A stretch of DNA of 64,000 nt from NCBI GenBank assembly GCA_001549895.1, contig AP014719.1, positions 3,286,001 through 3,350,000 on the forward strand. The letters are read 5' to 3'. The notes under the pieces were generated by a model that did no database searches, had not been told where the DNA came from, and saw nothing but the letters and a program-made list of their open reading frames with translations. The stretch comes from Arthrobacter sp. Hiyo8 (lineage in GTDB: Bacteria; Actinomycetota; Actinomycetes; Actinomycetales; Micrococcaceae). Below, one piece after another: positions 48,479 through 59,013 of this stretch. The position numbers and the translations under genes are program-made. How positions within the stretch are numbered: position 1 is the stretch's first letter; every line of letters starts with the position of its first letter.

Positions 48479-49076
48479 GACGGCTGCATGGTTAGACGCG
48501 CGTAGCGCAGAATCCTGAGGATGGCCGGGCCAGCTCGTCTTCCATCCGCAGGTACGCCTCGGCGCCTTGTTTGTAGGGGTCCGCAACGTCGTTGTCCGAG
48601 GATCTTGCCGCGAGGACGAGGTGGCGGACGGAGGATGCCCGTGCCGGCAATTCTCGCCACAGTTGGGCGTAGTCAGCGCCCGACGGCGGCGCGTCGCCTC
48701 GTTCTTCAAGGGCGGTCACCATTCTTGCGAACTCGCGGATGGTGAACGTCCGTTTGAGCAAGGAGGCGTCCAACTGCAGAACTTCCCCGCGATGGTGGGA
48801 CGCCATAGTGAGTACCAGGTCCGATTCCCTCAAGATTTTCGACGTGAGCTGACGCGCGGCAAAGTCTTCGGGTGTGCCGCCGTATGTGCGGATGATGTCC
48901 GCTGACAGCGGCTGGATGGGGCTGCCCACCATGGCGCGGGTGCCGGCACTGCGGACTTCGAAGCCGCTGGGGAGGACCTGATCCAGGCCGGCCTGAAGCA
49001 AACGTTCGGCTACTGGGGAACGGCAGATGTTGCCGGTGCAAACTGTCAGTATCCGAATGGGGTGGGGCGATTCCAA
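48475..49076 (-). CDS. Low-molecular-weight protein tyrosine phosphatase, frameshifted at the end
   Basis: P-loop VCTGNICRSPVAERLL (C-x5-R) at residues 12-27 and the acid region DVADPYKQG define the family. Such phosphatases often control polysaccharide export by dephosphorylating tyrosine kinases. One base is lost near 48530; the repaired tail ends ILRILRYARLTMQPS at 48475, overlapping the galU stop from the other strand. Confidence 0.88.
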
Positions 49077-49148
49077 AGGTATAGCTCTTTCACTAGCTGG
49101 CAGGTGCGCGTGACACCTGTGTTTTTCAAGTTAACACGAGAGTCATAA

Positions 49149-49316
49149 TCACGTGTGCCGCATGAGTGCGAAAGCAGCCACACCGAAGGAAACCGCGGCC
49201 AGCAGGATCAGAAATATGATCGGCCAGGCCGCACTCGGAATCGCTGGAATTCGTGGAATCGCTGGCGACCCCACTCTGAAGCTCAGCCGCTTGCGGCGTC
49301 GCCAATGTCTCCCCAT
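49149..49316 (-). CDS. Small membrane protein, 55 residues
   Basis: MGRHWRRRKRLSFRVGSPAI, a Pro/Ile spacer, then the hydrophobic segment WPIIFLILLAAVSFGVAAFAL and MRHT. A strongly basic N-terminus followed by one helix suggests a cytoplasm-in orientation. No clear ribosome site, so the start is tentative. It lies downstream of the wall-anchored protein gene, across the terminator. No family recognised. Confidence 0.5.
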   Translation of the reverse strand: MGRHWRRRKRLSFRVGSPAIPRIPAIPSAAWPIIFLILLAAVSFGVAAFALMRHT

Positions 49317-49340
49317 GTTCATAAATTACCGTACGCACAA

Positions 49341-49385
49341 ACAAGGAGGGGTTGTTTCCGGATCACCGGAAACAACCCTCCTTTG
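49341..49385. terminator. Strong intrinsic terminator
   Basis: AAGGAGGGGTTGTTTCCGG and CCGGAAACAACCCTCCTTT form a long stem with a four-base loop. A T-rich tract (TTTGTTTTT) follows on the plus side. It lies ten bases past the stop of the minus-strand wall-protein gene and probably ends that transcript. Confidence 0.8.
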
Positions 49386-49394
49386 TTTTTACGT

Positions 49395-50001
49395 TTATGC
49401 TGCAGCTACGGTTTCGTTCTTTGCGCGGCGGCGAACCACCACTACGGAGGCCGTGCCGGCAACGAGTGCACCGGCGCCAACCAGACCCCACAGAATCAGG
49501 CTGGAGTCCACACCGGTGCTCGCCAGACTTGAACCGGTGTTGGCCAGTGCTGCCCCGCCGGTATTTGCCAGACCGGCGCTGCTAGCCGCTGTTGCGACTA
49601 CAGTTGCCGTGACCGTGTGGCCGAGGTTGCGCCAACGGCGGTCAGAACGTAGGTGCCAGCGGAGTTCAGCTGGACTGTGACGGAAAATGCGCCGGCGTTG
49701 TTGGCAACCGCGGTCAGCGTAAGCGGCGCCAACGGAAGTGCACCAGCAACCCCCATCACTACTGCGCCGCCACCGGCAGCTCCTGCCCCTGCGCCGTGGT
49801 GGTTTGGTTGACCGTGATGTTGATGGTTTCGCCAGCCGCGAAGCCATTACCCGAGAAGACGACAGATCCGCCGATCCCAACAGTTGCGTTGGAAACGGTG
49901 CCCTGCTGAGCCGGTGCCGGATAGTCGACAGCCATGGCTGGAGCCGAAGCAGCAAGAGCGATCGTGCCCGCAAGGGCGAGCACTGCGAGTGATTTCTTCA
50001 A
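49395..50001 (-). CDS. Secreted wall-anchored protein with LAxTG sorting signal, frameshifted
   Basis: A signal peptide KKSLAVLALAGTIALAASAPAMAVD leads to a small beta-type domain (GTVSNATVGIGGSVVFSGNGFAAGETINITVN). After frameshifts near 49770 and 49625 comes a Thr/Ala-rich stretch with repeated LANTG-like units, then LASTG, a hydrophobic segment LILWGLVGAGALVAGTASVVVV and the basic tail RRRAKNE. This is a sortase substrate of the actinobacterial LAxTG class. The start is TTG 50001 after CAGGGGGAC. No sortase gene lies in the window. Confidence 0.8.
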
Positions 50002-50183
50002 TTTTTGTCCCCCTGAGACCTGGTGTGTTTGAGACCTGATGCGTAATTCAATGTGATGACGTGATTTCATCCACCACGAACACGTGAACTGAAATCCGAG
50101 ACCCACCCAAAAGAGAAGCTACCATCCTAAGGGTGCTTACTGCAAAGTAAATCCAAACTCGTTACAAAGCGTTAACCTGATGG

Positions 50184-52057
50184 CTATCCGCCGGTTCCGC
50201 AGCCTTCGGACTCCGTGGGGAGAACTACCTTGTCCACAGATTGGATTGTTGGCGTCACCACCACGCCGGGCTGACCGTGCTGCACGATTTTCCCGAAAGT
50301 GAATTCCACGGTGCTGCTTTGTCCCGGGGCTAACCGTACCGTGAGGGTGCCGACCGGTCTGTTGTCATGCTGCTGCGCGCCGAAGGGGACTTTGTTCCAT
50401 CTTGGGTAGCCGATTCAATCTGGGCCTGGGCTGGTCCATATGCAATCACGTTACTTTGGGCGGTTCCCGGCGGGACGCCGAAATCTCCGCCGCCGGTGAC
50501 GTAAGCCGGCAAGGAGGTGGCCGCATCGGCCGGAGCGGTATTGGCGCTCGTAATACGCACCTTGACCGTTCCGTAGCCTCCTACTGCGCACTGCGAAATC
50601 AACTGGACGGTACGCTTCACGTAGTAGTCCATTTTTGCGCCTGTGCCGTCGTTGAAGTAGGCGCCGAATTGCGCGGCTGGCACGCTCGGGCCGGAGATTG
50701 AACCGCTGAGCGGGTATTTGCTGAGGACGGATTGTTCGTTTGAGCCTGTGGACCAGAGGAGAATCCTGTGTTCGTCTACACCCCTCCCGACGCCGTCTAG
50801 AAGGCTTTTCGCTGTGCCCTTTCCCGAGGAGAGGGCTCCGAAGATTTCCTTTGCCACCGATCCGAAGTAGATATCTTGCAGCTTCTGGTTATTGAGCTTG
50901 GCGTATGAGTCGGAAAGCAGCGTCTTGACTACATTTCCACCGGTGAGCTGATTCGGCAGCTTCCCGGAGGTCAAGGCAAGCAATTGGGGGTCTTGCAGAC
51001 TAACTGGTCCGGTAGCGTCAAGGATATAGCTGAGTGCCACGGGATCGATCGAGATGGCACCGTCTAAGCGTTCGCCCTTCTTCTGTTCCCACATATTAAG
51101 CGCCGTGGCGGCGGCGGTGGGGAAGTCTGGAGTGAAATTGACGTCCTGCATGAAGGTTCCCAGGCGGTTGCTATAGATACGCTCTTGCTCCGCGTCAACA
51201 GCCACCGGCGGGGTGAACGCGCCAAGATCGTGGGCGCTGGTCTGGGATGCAAGGCTGATTTTTCCTTTGTCCGCAGTCAACACGGCCAGAGCGCCGGGTA
51301 TGCCGCCACTGGCCCGGGCCTCGGCATTGTTCTGGACTAGGAGCAGGTAGTGCCGTGGTTTGTCGGAGCCCAACATCCCAGGGGCCAGACCTGCGGCGTC
51401 GGCTGCAGTATCCAGTTCATTTACGACGGAGCCAAGTTGTTGCCTGGCCTGTGCCAGCGGTCCAGCGATCTGCGGGAGCAGATTGCCCGCATCGATCCCG
51501 TCCAGCCGCTCGGCCGAGACGCGCACAGCGTGGGCTGCGGACGCGACGGCGGGGGCTGCTTTTCGGATCGGTTCGAGATCCGTGCCGCTCGCGCTTGGCA
51601 TTAGCTTGTCCCAGTTCACGGAGTCGTAGACCTTCACTAAGGGCGCGATGCCAAGAGTTGCAACGTCGTCTGCCGTGCGGGCGATTTCAGTTGCGGCAGA
51701 GAAATTTGCGCCGAGCCACGGAGTCGCTGATGCTAGAGACCAAAGTGGATCCGACGCAGCGTCCCGAGCGGCGGCCGTGTGGCGACGTAGTTCGTCGACA
51801 ACCGAGGATGCATCGGCCGGGCGGTTTTGGAGGATGTCCTCTTTGAGCTTCGGAACCAACTGGGTAGATGCCTCAAGCTCACTCTTTATTGTGGAGCCTT
51901 TGGCGCCCAACCATACGGTTGCCGACAAAGTGAGTACCGTCACGAGCGCCGTTAGCAAGACCGCGGTGGTAATGCGTCGACGATGCTTTCGATTCGTGGA
52001 CGAATTAGATCGAGTTTGGTGCGACCGGCCCTCTGCTGGGGTATTTGTGGCTTCCAT
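50184..52057 (-). CDS. DUF4012-domain membrane protein, frameshifted near the end
   Basis: A cytoplasmic N-terminus rich in Arg/Ser/Thr, one membrane helix (ITTAVLLTALVTVLTLSATVWLG), then a large extracytoplasmic DUF4012 region: PRHYLLLVQNNAEARASGGIPGALAVL, FPTAAATALNMWEQKKGERLDGAISIDPVALSYIL and HRILLWSTG. A shift near 50387 is repaired to KVPFGAQQHDNRPVGTLTVRLAPG, with the stop at 50184. DUF4012 proteins often sit beside polysaccharide genes in actinobacteria, as here. Length about 624 residues. Confidence 0.85.
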
Positions 52058-52133
52058 TGTTTCTTTCGGATCGTGGCATCCGCGCATATTTTCAGAATTA
52101 ATTGCTGGCCATTACTCGACTACCCAGCATCGT

Positions 52134-53605
52134 CTAAATGGCGCCGGTGCTTGCAAATACTGCCTTGAAGGTCTTGATAAGAATCACGAGGTCGCCCATG
52201 AGAGACCAGTTCTCAACATAATAAAGATCGAAGCGGATGCTCTCTTCCCATGTAAGGTTTGAGCGGCCACTCACCTGCCAAAGACCGCTCATTCCTGGAC
52301 TCACATATAGTCTTCGATGGGCTGCCTCATCGTAAAGAGCGACTTCGCCTTCACGCTGCGGCCGAGGCCCACGAGGCTCATGCTGCCGCCAATCACATTT
52401 AGAAGCTGTGGAAGCTCGTCAAGTGAGTACCTTCGCAGAATATGCCCTACTCGGGTGATGCGAGGATCGTTTTCGATCTTGAATAGAGGCGTATCAGCTG
52501 ATCCCTGTGCCATAAGGAGCGCCCGAAGGTCGGCATCGGCGTCTAACCGCATCGAACGAAATTTCAGGAGTTTGAAAGTCGTACCGCGAAAGCCGATTCG
52601 CTCTTGTACGTAGAATATCGGACCCGGACTTGTGAATTTCACTAGTAGAGCAAGAATTAGGAAGAGCGGAGCGAGGAGGGCGACCAACATGGTGGCCCCC
52701 ACGATATCGAACGCTCGCTTGGCAACCTTTTTCCCTCCAGTCAGTTTGGGGTTGATACGTGAATAAGCGGAAGTCCTGCAACGGGTTGCGTATGAATACG
52801 CGGACCCGCAACGTCCGTCAAAGCGGGGGCGAGAATCATCCCGATATCCCTTGCAGCCAGCTCCCACCCGAGTTTGCGGAGATCTGCGGGATGCATGTCG
52901 ACGCCAGCTGTTACTGCGACCACATCGACTCTTGTTGCCTCAATTACCGACAGTATGGTCTGGAAGTCACTCTGAGTGCCTGTAACTGGCACGGTAACTC
53001 TTGATAGGTCGTGACGCCCTTCCGTAATTCCGGGAAGGTGCGCAGCCACGGGAAGGTACCCGGCGGATGGTGCCGTCCTGAGTGACTTCACCAAGTGCTC
53101 AACAGCATGAGGACCCCAATTATCAACACTCGGGAGGCACTCTCGCCGCGCCGACGTTCCAGTGCCAGATGCTGCCTCAAGAGCCAACGAGCGGCCAGAA
53201 CGCCGATTACTCCCGCTGGAAAGGCGAGTCCGACAAAGCCGCGGGCAGTGTCAATGCGAAGGGCGTATGAGACGACTGCCACGAACCCGAAGAGCCAAGC
53301 CGACGCGGCAATCACCCGTTTGTATTCTTCTGCACCTGAACCAAGAATCATCGGCTCTCTAGATCCCCAAAAGTGCAACATAAGCCACCAGCAGCCCGCC
53401 AGGGATAGAGAAAACACCGCATAGCCGAAGTCATCTCCGGTGGGGTCGGACTAACGGGAGAACGAAACCTGACGAAGTAGGCGCCGGCAACGCCCCAACC
53501 TATTGCAACTGCATCGAACGCAAATAGCCGCTTTGAGTACTTGCTTCGCCAAAAGCGATTCCCTGACACTGACTTGCCCCCCTGATCACGCTGTTCCTGG
53601 GCCAT
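52134..53605 (-). CDS. Polyprenyl glycosylphosphotransferase (initiating sugar transferase), frameshifted
   Basis: It starts exopolysaccharide synthesis by moving a sugar phosphate to the lipid carrier. The N-terminal half has about four membrane helices and a CoA-binding-like domain (SRVLIIG ... RVDVVAVTAGVDMHPADLRKLGWEL). The C-terminal catalytic half shows KRAFDIVGATMLVALLAPLFL, FKLLKFRSM, RRYSLDELPQLLNVIGG, and after repair SLVGPRPQREGEV, with the end SPGMSGLWQVSGRS. At least four frame breaks (about 53435, 53090, 52750, 52345). Start 53605, stop 52134. It is divergent from the polysaccharide genes. Confidence 0.85.
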
Positions 53606-54183
53606 TATGCACCATGGTCAACTAGCGCCCGCCCAGCATAGTCGTGCAACCCGCGGCCCGGCGCCTGCGATGATCGTTTCGCCATAAGTATCCAAGAACT
53701 CATCGGTCTTCTCAGGCAGGAATACCTTCACACTCCTCGATTCAAGTGTTACGCAGTGTTACACATGACAGCGGAGCGCCAAGGACGGGACTCAAGATCC
53801 AAGCGGTACCTGTCGACCGAAATGAAACAGTGAAGCACGTGTCGACCGAAATGAAACAGTGAAGCCGACGGCTGTGTATACTGCGACAGGCGAAGCACAT
53901 GCCAACCGGTTGCGATGAAGCAGTCCTTGGGGGAGTCTAATTCCTCGGCAGAATATAAACATTTTGGGTGGCGAAAGCTCAACCAGGTTTACTATTCTTT
54001 TTGGGGGCGCAATCTTTGACTTTATCTGTAGATCTGCTGGACTTCACGTTATTCGTCTGGAACTGACTACCAAAAAAGCCGGCTGGAAATTTTTGAAACA
54101 TTGCGAAGCCGCACACACGATCAACACCGCCTTGACATCCCGGTGGGTCGGCGGGACTACCTGGAAGGAAGGCCCGGAGGACT
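53606..54183. other. Long leader region of the polysaccharide cluster, no recognisable gene
   Basis: About 580 bases between the divergent sugar transferase and polymerase genes. It contains the 26-bp direct repeat described separately. An open stretch from 53964 exists, but its first 70 codons show no membrane character or similarity, so I do not call it. The region is richer in A and T than the window's left half and probably holds promoters for both directions. Confidence 0.45.
53811..53865. repeat. 26-bp direct repeat, two copies
   Basis: TGTCGACCGAAATGAAACAG and the following TGAAGC occur at 53811-53836 and 53840-53865, separated by ACG (period 29). They may be regulator-binding iterons or doubled ends of a lost insertion sequence. 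Confidence 0.85.
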
Positions 54184-55435
54184 GTGTATTCGGTCATCGC
54201 GATCTTGATGGTCTGGGTGCGGGCCCGGCGAATATCTCCCGGAATTTTATTGCTCGCCCAATTAGCTTTGCCCACATTCGGGTTCTACATCCTTCAGGAG
54301 CGGGATGGGCGGTCCCCAACGGCTGGCTCGTTCTGATGGCCCCGTCGCTTGTTGCTATCGGCATGGTCTTACGCCGACCGAGCAACGACGGCGAGATCGC
54401 ACGTCAAGCAACGAACCCTGACCTGCACAGATTTCTGAAGACTACCTTTTGGATATTGGCCGTTCTCGCTGTTTTGCATTTCGCGTTGGCTGGAATCCCG
54501 GTACTCAGTGATAGCGTCGAGACGCAACGGTTTAGTCTGGGAAGCAGCGGGCTAGGAGGCTTCCCGAGCAGAGCGGTTCTCTATGCAATACCCGCCGTTG
54601 CCTTGATTAGTCTCGCAACTGTCACCATTCAAACACGACGAACGACAATCGCAATATGGATACTGTTCTCCATAACTCAAATAGGTCTGGGATTTAAGGG
54701 CGGCCTTCTTGAGGTCATGTTTTTGGCAGCATTGGCTTACCTCGTACGCGTCGCACGCCCCGGCCCAAGCATCTCATGCTATTGGCTGCCGGACTTGTGT
54801 CCGCCCTTCTTTACGTGGAAGTAGTTCGTTCCCTGTACGCAACATCCCTCAACAGTCCCAGTGACCTGGGGTATCTGCTGGATCGCAGCACGACTCAGGC
54901 AATTGAATCGGGATATCTTGCACTGTGGAACGATCCGACCTTTACCTCGGGAGAAACTGCCTTTTGGCATGATTTCCTGCAGCTGATGGCTAGATATGTT
55001 GGTCTCGGACAGCCCGATGACTATACCTTTGACATGCTGATGTCATCGGTTGTGACCGGAACCCCACTTGGCTTGGGTTTGTTTATTGTTCCCGTTACGG
55101 TCGGCGGCCCTGTCTACCTTATCTTCAGCCTCCCCATCCCACTGGTAGTAATGGTCTTAATTTTACTGGGATGGATCTGGACATGGGCTATATCCGCGAC
55201 TGCCCGAATGTCGAATCTGTTCACCGGAGTCATGGCAGCTATTCTGATAATCGGAATTAGAATGTTCTTGGTGAATGGAAATGGCGCCTACTTGGTAATC
55301 AACCTGCTCTTCACCTCAATTTTATTGTGGTTGTGTGCACTGCCCATATGGATAGACAAGTTACGGAAAGACTCCAGTCTCAGAAATTCGCGGAATCACG
55401 TGGTTTTGAAAAGCGGTCCTTCTCGCCATGGATGA
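54184..55435 (+). CDS. Wzy-like polysaccharide polymerase, frameshifted
   Basis: A hydrophobic protein with about ten membrane segments and a long polar loop (LNSPSDLGYLLDRSTTQAIESGYLALWNDPTF). Its position between a priming transferase and a flippase indicates a repeat-unit polymerase; these proteins share little sequence. Start GTG 54184 follows CCCGGAGGACT. Frame losses near 54285 and 54765 join three reading frames (FGFYILQERDG to VPNGWLVLMAPSLVAIGMVL, then MLLAAGLVSALLYVEV). It overlaps the flippase gene start. Confidence 0.65.
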
Positions 55436-56763
55436 AGCGACTACCGTCAGGGTCAGATCGTCCAACGTTGGAAGAAATCTGAACTCAAAACTTCCAGCCC
55501 ATACAAGCTTTTTTCTTTTTCAAAGCGGTCCGGCGTCGATTATAGTGACTACGCTGTTTGTGTGGCCGCTGCTCGGACACATTCTCGATCAAAGACTTCT
55601 CGGGGAATTATCGCTCCAATTGGCAATTTCAAGCATAGCCTCTCCGGCTCTTTGCCTCGGGACAAACCTCTACCTCGCCAACAGGCTATCAGCCGGGCCT
55701 GAATCCGACCGCCGAAGTGAAGCTAAGACGGCACTCTGGGTGACTGGCGTTCTATATGGGCTATCCGGGCTGCTTGCGTTCTCGTCTTTGTTCTTAGATG
55801 CTTGGCTGTTTCTGATTCCATTCGCCCTGTCATGTGCGAACGCAGCCTATCTTGTCACGTCAGGGGTAATGCGGGGGATAGATCAGCCTGTCCCGTACTC
55901 TATTGTCACTTTTGTGGTTCAGATATTTGGGCTGTTCTCCCTAGGATTCTTGGCTTCGATATCACATCGTCTGCAGATCGCCGTCCTGGCCTATGTTGGT
56001 GTCATTACCATCCCGGTCTTGTGGCAGTACTGTTTGCTCAGGAAGAAGACGCTCCATACTGAGATTCGCTCAATTGTCCCGGTTCTCAGAGCATCAGCGA
56101 GTCTCGTTCCTCACCTTGTGCTGGCCGTCGCGCTGCTGATGATGATGAGGATTTTAGTTTCTCTTAAGGTAAATAACGAGGCCGTAGCAAACTACACCTT
56201 CGCCGCGTTGATTATTGGAGGCACACTTACAGTCGCAGCCTCCCTCGACGCGCACTGGTCGATTCGTGCCCAGGCCAGTCCTAGCCTGGCATCATTAACG
56301 GAGTTCTTAGACGTAACCAAACGCGGATTCAGACGATCCTTTTGTTCATGTCGGGGGAATAGTTCTATTTCTTTTTCTCGGCTTGAGGGTGTGGCTGCCA
56401 CCGGGATACGATGCCAAGCATTTGGTGCTGACAGTGCTCCTCGCTTTGCCGGCAGCTGCTATGCAAGCGTTAGCTGATGGCCGATCTGCGGTCCTTATGT
56501 ATTTCAATAAGGCTGGTAGAGTGTCGATTGCAACTATGGTAGGGGCGGTCACGACTCTTATTATGGCTTACACACTCCTTCCGATCTACAGTTGGCCTGT
56601 TGCCGGTTTGTGTGTCACTGCGGGGATGTTTAGTCGCATGGTCGCTGTAAACGTATTCGCCCGTCAGATTTTTCGGACGAACACTGTTGGCGCTCTCGGA
56701 GCGGCCATGGTTATGGTACAAATACTCTATGCGGGCGTTCTTTTGGCATTTTCTTTGGGGTGA
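55428..56763 (+). CDS. Wzx-like polysaccharide flippase, frameshifted
   Basis: About 445 residues with twelve hydrophobic segments, MATE/Wzx type: GPASIIVTTLFVWPLLGHIL, TSGVMRGIDQPVPYSIVTFVVQIFGLFSLGFL, and in the C-terminal part VGAVTTLIMAYTLLPIYSWPVAGLCVT. It moves lipid-linked repeat units across the membrane. Two single-base losses near 56325 and 56356 (GGGGG run) are needed to join the halves through ILLFMSGGIVLFLFLGLRVWLPP. It overlaps the end of the polymerase gene. Confidence 0.78.
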
Positions 56764-56767
56764 AATA

Positions 56768-57970
56768 ATGAGAATCTTAATGATCACGAATAATTACGCC
56801 GACCGAACGCGCGGCGGTGTCGAAATGCACGTCCATAATCTATCGCACGCTCTTGTCGTTGCCGGTCACGAGGTAACCGTTGCGCGAACATCGCAAGGCC
56901 CCAGTATCCATGAACTTGATCTTCAAGTTCCTGTCGTTCCAGTATTGGGTCATTCCTCAGCCAAAGACCAACGGATGTCAAATAAGTTGAGCAATATTCC
57001 GTTGGTCCGATTCGCCTCCAATTTCCTTGGGAGAATTACCACGGCAATTAAAGCTGGGCGGAGGCTGCGCGAAGATCCTGAGTTTCTTGCGGCGTTTGAT
57101 ATAATACACCACCACGATTTCATCACGAGTGCCATTGTCGCACGAATGCTCCGTGGTATTGCGATCAAGCAAATTTGGACCAATCATCTCGGCGAGTTTC
57201 TGATTTTGCGAAGGCTGCCGGTGGTCGGCCCGATTCTAACAAGATATTTGACCCGTACTTTTGATGCAGGCATTGGCCCCTCTGGTGAGCTATCAGACCC
57301 GACGACCGTCTCTTGTCCAATCGAGTACATTCCGAACGGCGTTAACATTGACGCCTTTGCACCTTTGTCATCGACAGACCGTAATTTGCTAAGAGCAAAG
57401 AGGGGATTGGGTCAAAACGACCTGATCGCTATAGTTCCTAGAAGGTGGGCGCCAACCAAGGGTGTTTTGTTTGCGGCTGAAGCTATGTCGTCGGAGCATT
57501 GGCCTTCAAATTGTTCGGTCATCTTCGCTGGCGCAGGCGAAACGGAATTTCCCGAATACTCTAGTGAGATTCGTGAAGCACTCACGGCTGCGGTGGCAAG
57601 CTTCGAAATAGTAGATACGCTGTCGATGGGTGAGATGGCAGAAGCGTTGCAGGGAGCGGACATTTGTATTATTCCATCACTGATGGAAGCGACGAGCCTG
57701 TCGGCTCTTGAGGCGATGGCCGTATGTTTGCCAATCGTCAGTACTGACGTCGGCGGACTCCCTGAAATCGTTCACGACGGCGTGAATGGACATCTGGTTC
57801 CGTCCGCTGATGCGAAGGCGATCGCTCTAGCCGTGGCCAACATTTGCCGGCTTAGTGCTGATGAAAGGCAGAAGATGGGTTCGGTTTCGAGGACGCAGGT
57901 AGTTTCAACTTATTCCTGGGATGAGATTGGGGCACGAACGCTTAAGGTCTACCGGGAGGTTTCGGTGTGA
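56768..57970 (+). CDS. Glycosyltransferase family 4 protein
   Basis: 400 residues, intact. GT-B fold: the N-terminal domain MRILMITNNYADRTRGGVEMHVHNLSHALVVAGHEVTV, acceptor site HHHDFIT, and the C-terminal nucleotide-sugar domain with PNGVNIDAFAP, VPRRWAPTKGV, and the EX7E motif region PSLMEATSLSALEAMAVCLPIVSTDVGGLPEIV. It adds a sugar to the lipid-linked repeat unit. ATG 56768 lies just after the flippase stop; its stop overlaps the next gene. Confidence 0.88.
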   Translation: MRILMITNNYADRTRGGVEMHVHNLSHALVVAGHEVTVARTSQGPSIHELDLQVPVVPVLGHSSAKDQRMSNKLSNIPLVRFASNFLGRITTAIKAGRRLREDPEFLAAFDIIHHHDFITSAIVARMLRGIAIKQIWTNHLGEFLILRRLPVVGPILTRYLTRTFDAGIGPSGELSDPTTVSCPIEYIPNGVNIDAFAPLSSTDRNLLRAKRGLGQNDLIAIVPRRWAPTKGVLFAAEAMSSEHWPSNCSVIFAGAGETEFPEYSSEIREALTAAVASFEIVDTLSMGEMAEALQGADICIIPSLMEATSLSALEAMAVCLPIVSTDVGGLPEIVHDGVNGHLVPSADAKAIALAVANICRLSADERQKMGSVSRTQVVSTYSWDEIGARTLKVYREVSV

Positions 57971-59013
57971 GAATCGCATACATCTCCCACGTTGACAGTC
58001 AGTGGATTAAGCAGAGGCCTCATTTTATAGCAGAGTCTCTTGGTCATGGTGATGTTCGGGTGACTTATGTCTGTTCATTATTTGTTCGCCGACGATTACT
58101 TGTCTCTTCCCAAAGGCTGAGGGTCCCTGTCCTCCGCGTTCCTTTGCTGCCCCAACGTTTGAGGCGTCTACTTCGGATTTTTGATACAGTGGCTTCTGTT
58201 ATTTCTGCGTGCATAATCCTTTTTGTCGTGAGGCCTAACATTGCCGTCGTAACTCATTCGAGGCACAGGTATCTCGCCAGATTTCTTCACCGTACCGGAG
58301 TTCGCGTTTTCTATGACTGCATGGATCTCAACGGTTTGTTTGACGATGCCACAGTCTTTGATCGGGAAGACGAGCGTAAACTAGTTGAGATTGTGGAAGT
58401 CGTTTTTTGTTCAAGTCTGGCTATTTCGGAACACATTCAGGGTTTGCATAATCTTGCTGTCACCAAGATTGTGCCGAATGCATTGCACCCAGCATCTTTT
58501 GAGAGATTCTTCGGCAGAGAGCTTTCCGTGCAGCCTGGGCTTGTGGGATACGTTGGGGCGATCTCCTCCTGGTTTGACTTCGACAGCGTGCTGGCCCTGC
58601 TGGATTCGAACCCAAACATAACGGTGCGTTTGTGGGGACCCTGCGACGTAGAGGTTCCTCAACACGAGCGACTGCATAAAATGGGCGTGGTTCCACATGA
58701 ACAGGCCATTGAGGTTATGCATAGTTGCGCGGTCTTGCTGTTGCCGTTTGTTCTGAACGACTTAATTCTCGCGGTGGACCCTGTGAAGGTCTATGAATAT
58801 GTGTCAACTGGTCGACCAGTCGTCGTGCGAGATTACCCGCAGTTATTGCACTTTGGATCACACGTTCGCCGTTATGAAACCGTAGCTGAACTGGTATCCC
58901 GTGTAGAAGACGCGTTGGAGGAAAAAGGTCGGAGTCAGACCTTGATCTCGGATTTTATTAGTGAGAATTCTTGGGAAAAGCGGGCCCTGCTAATGAAGCG
59001 GGTTATGTCGTGA
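57967..59013 (+). CDS. Glycosyltransferase, GT-B type
   Basis: 348 residues, intact, GTG start in a four-base overlap with the preceding gene. N-terminal SHVDSQWIKQRPHFIAESL, a middle DCMDLNGLFDD, and a C-terminal GYVGAISSWFDFDSVLALL ... RLWGPCDVEVPQHERLHKMGVVPHEQAIEVMHSCAVLLLPF ... PVKVYEYVSTGRPVVVRDYPQL are typical of glycosyl_transf_1 proteins of exopolysaccharide clusters. The sugar specificity cannot be read from sequence. Confidence 0.78.
   Translation: MRIAYISHVDSQWIKQRPHFIAESLGHGDVRVTYVCSLFVRRRLLVSSQRLRVPVLRVPLLPQRLRRLLRIFDTVASVISACIILFVVRPNIAVVTHSRHRYLARFLHRTGVRVFYDCMDLNGLFDDATVFDREDERKLVEIVEVVFCSSLAISEHIQGLHNLAVTKIVPNALHPASFERFFGRELSVQPGLVGYVGAISSWFDFDSVLALLDSNPNITVRLWGPCDVEVPQHERLHKMGVVPHEQAIEVMHSCAVLLLPFVLNDLILAVDPVKVYEYVSTGRPVVVRDYPQLLHFGSHVRRYETVAELVSRVEDALEEKGRSQTLISDFISENSWEKRALLMKRVMS

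Noticed and set aside
53964-54180. N-terminal extension of the polymerase reading frame
   Set aside because: The stretch lacks hydrophobic segments expected at that position, and the family-like membrane sequence starts in another frame at GTG 54184 behind a GGAGG site.
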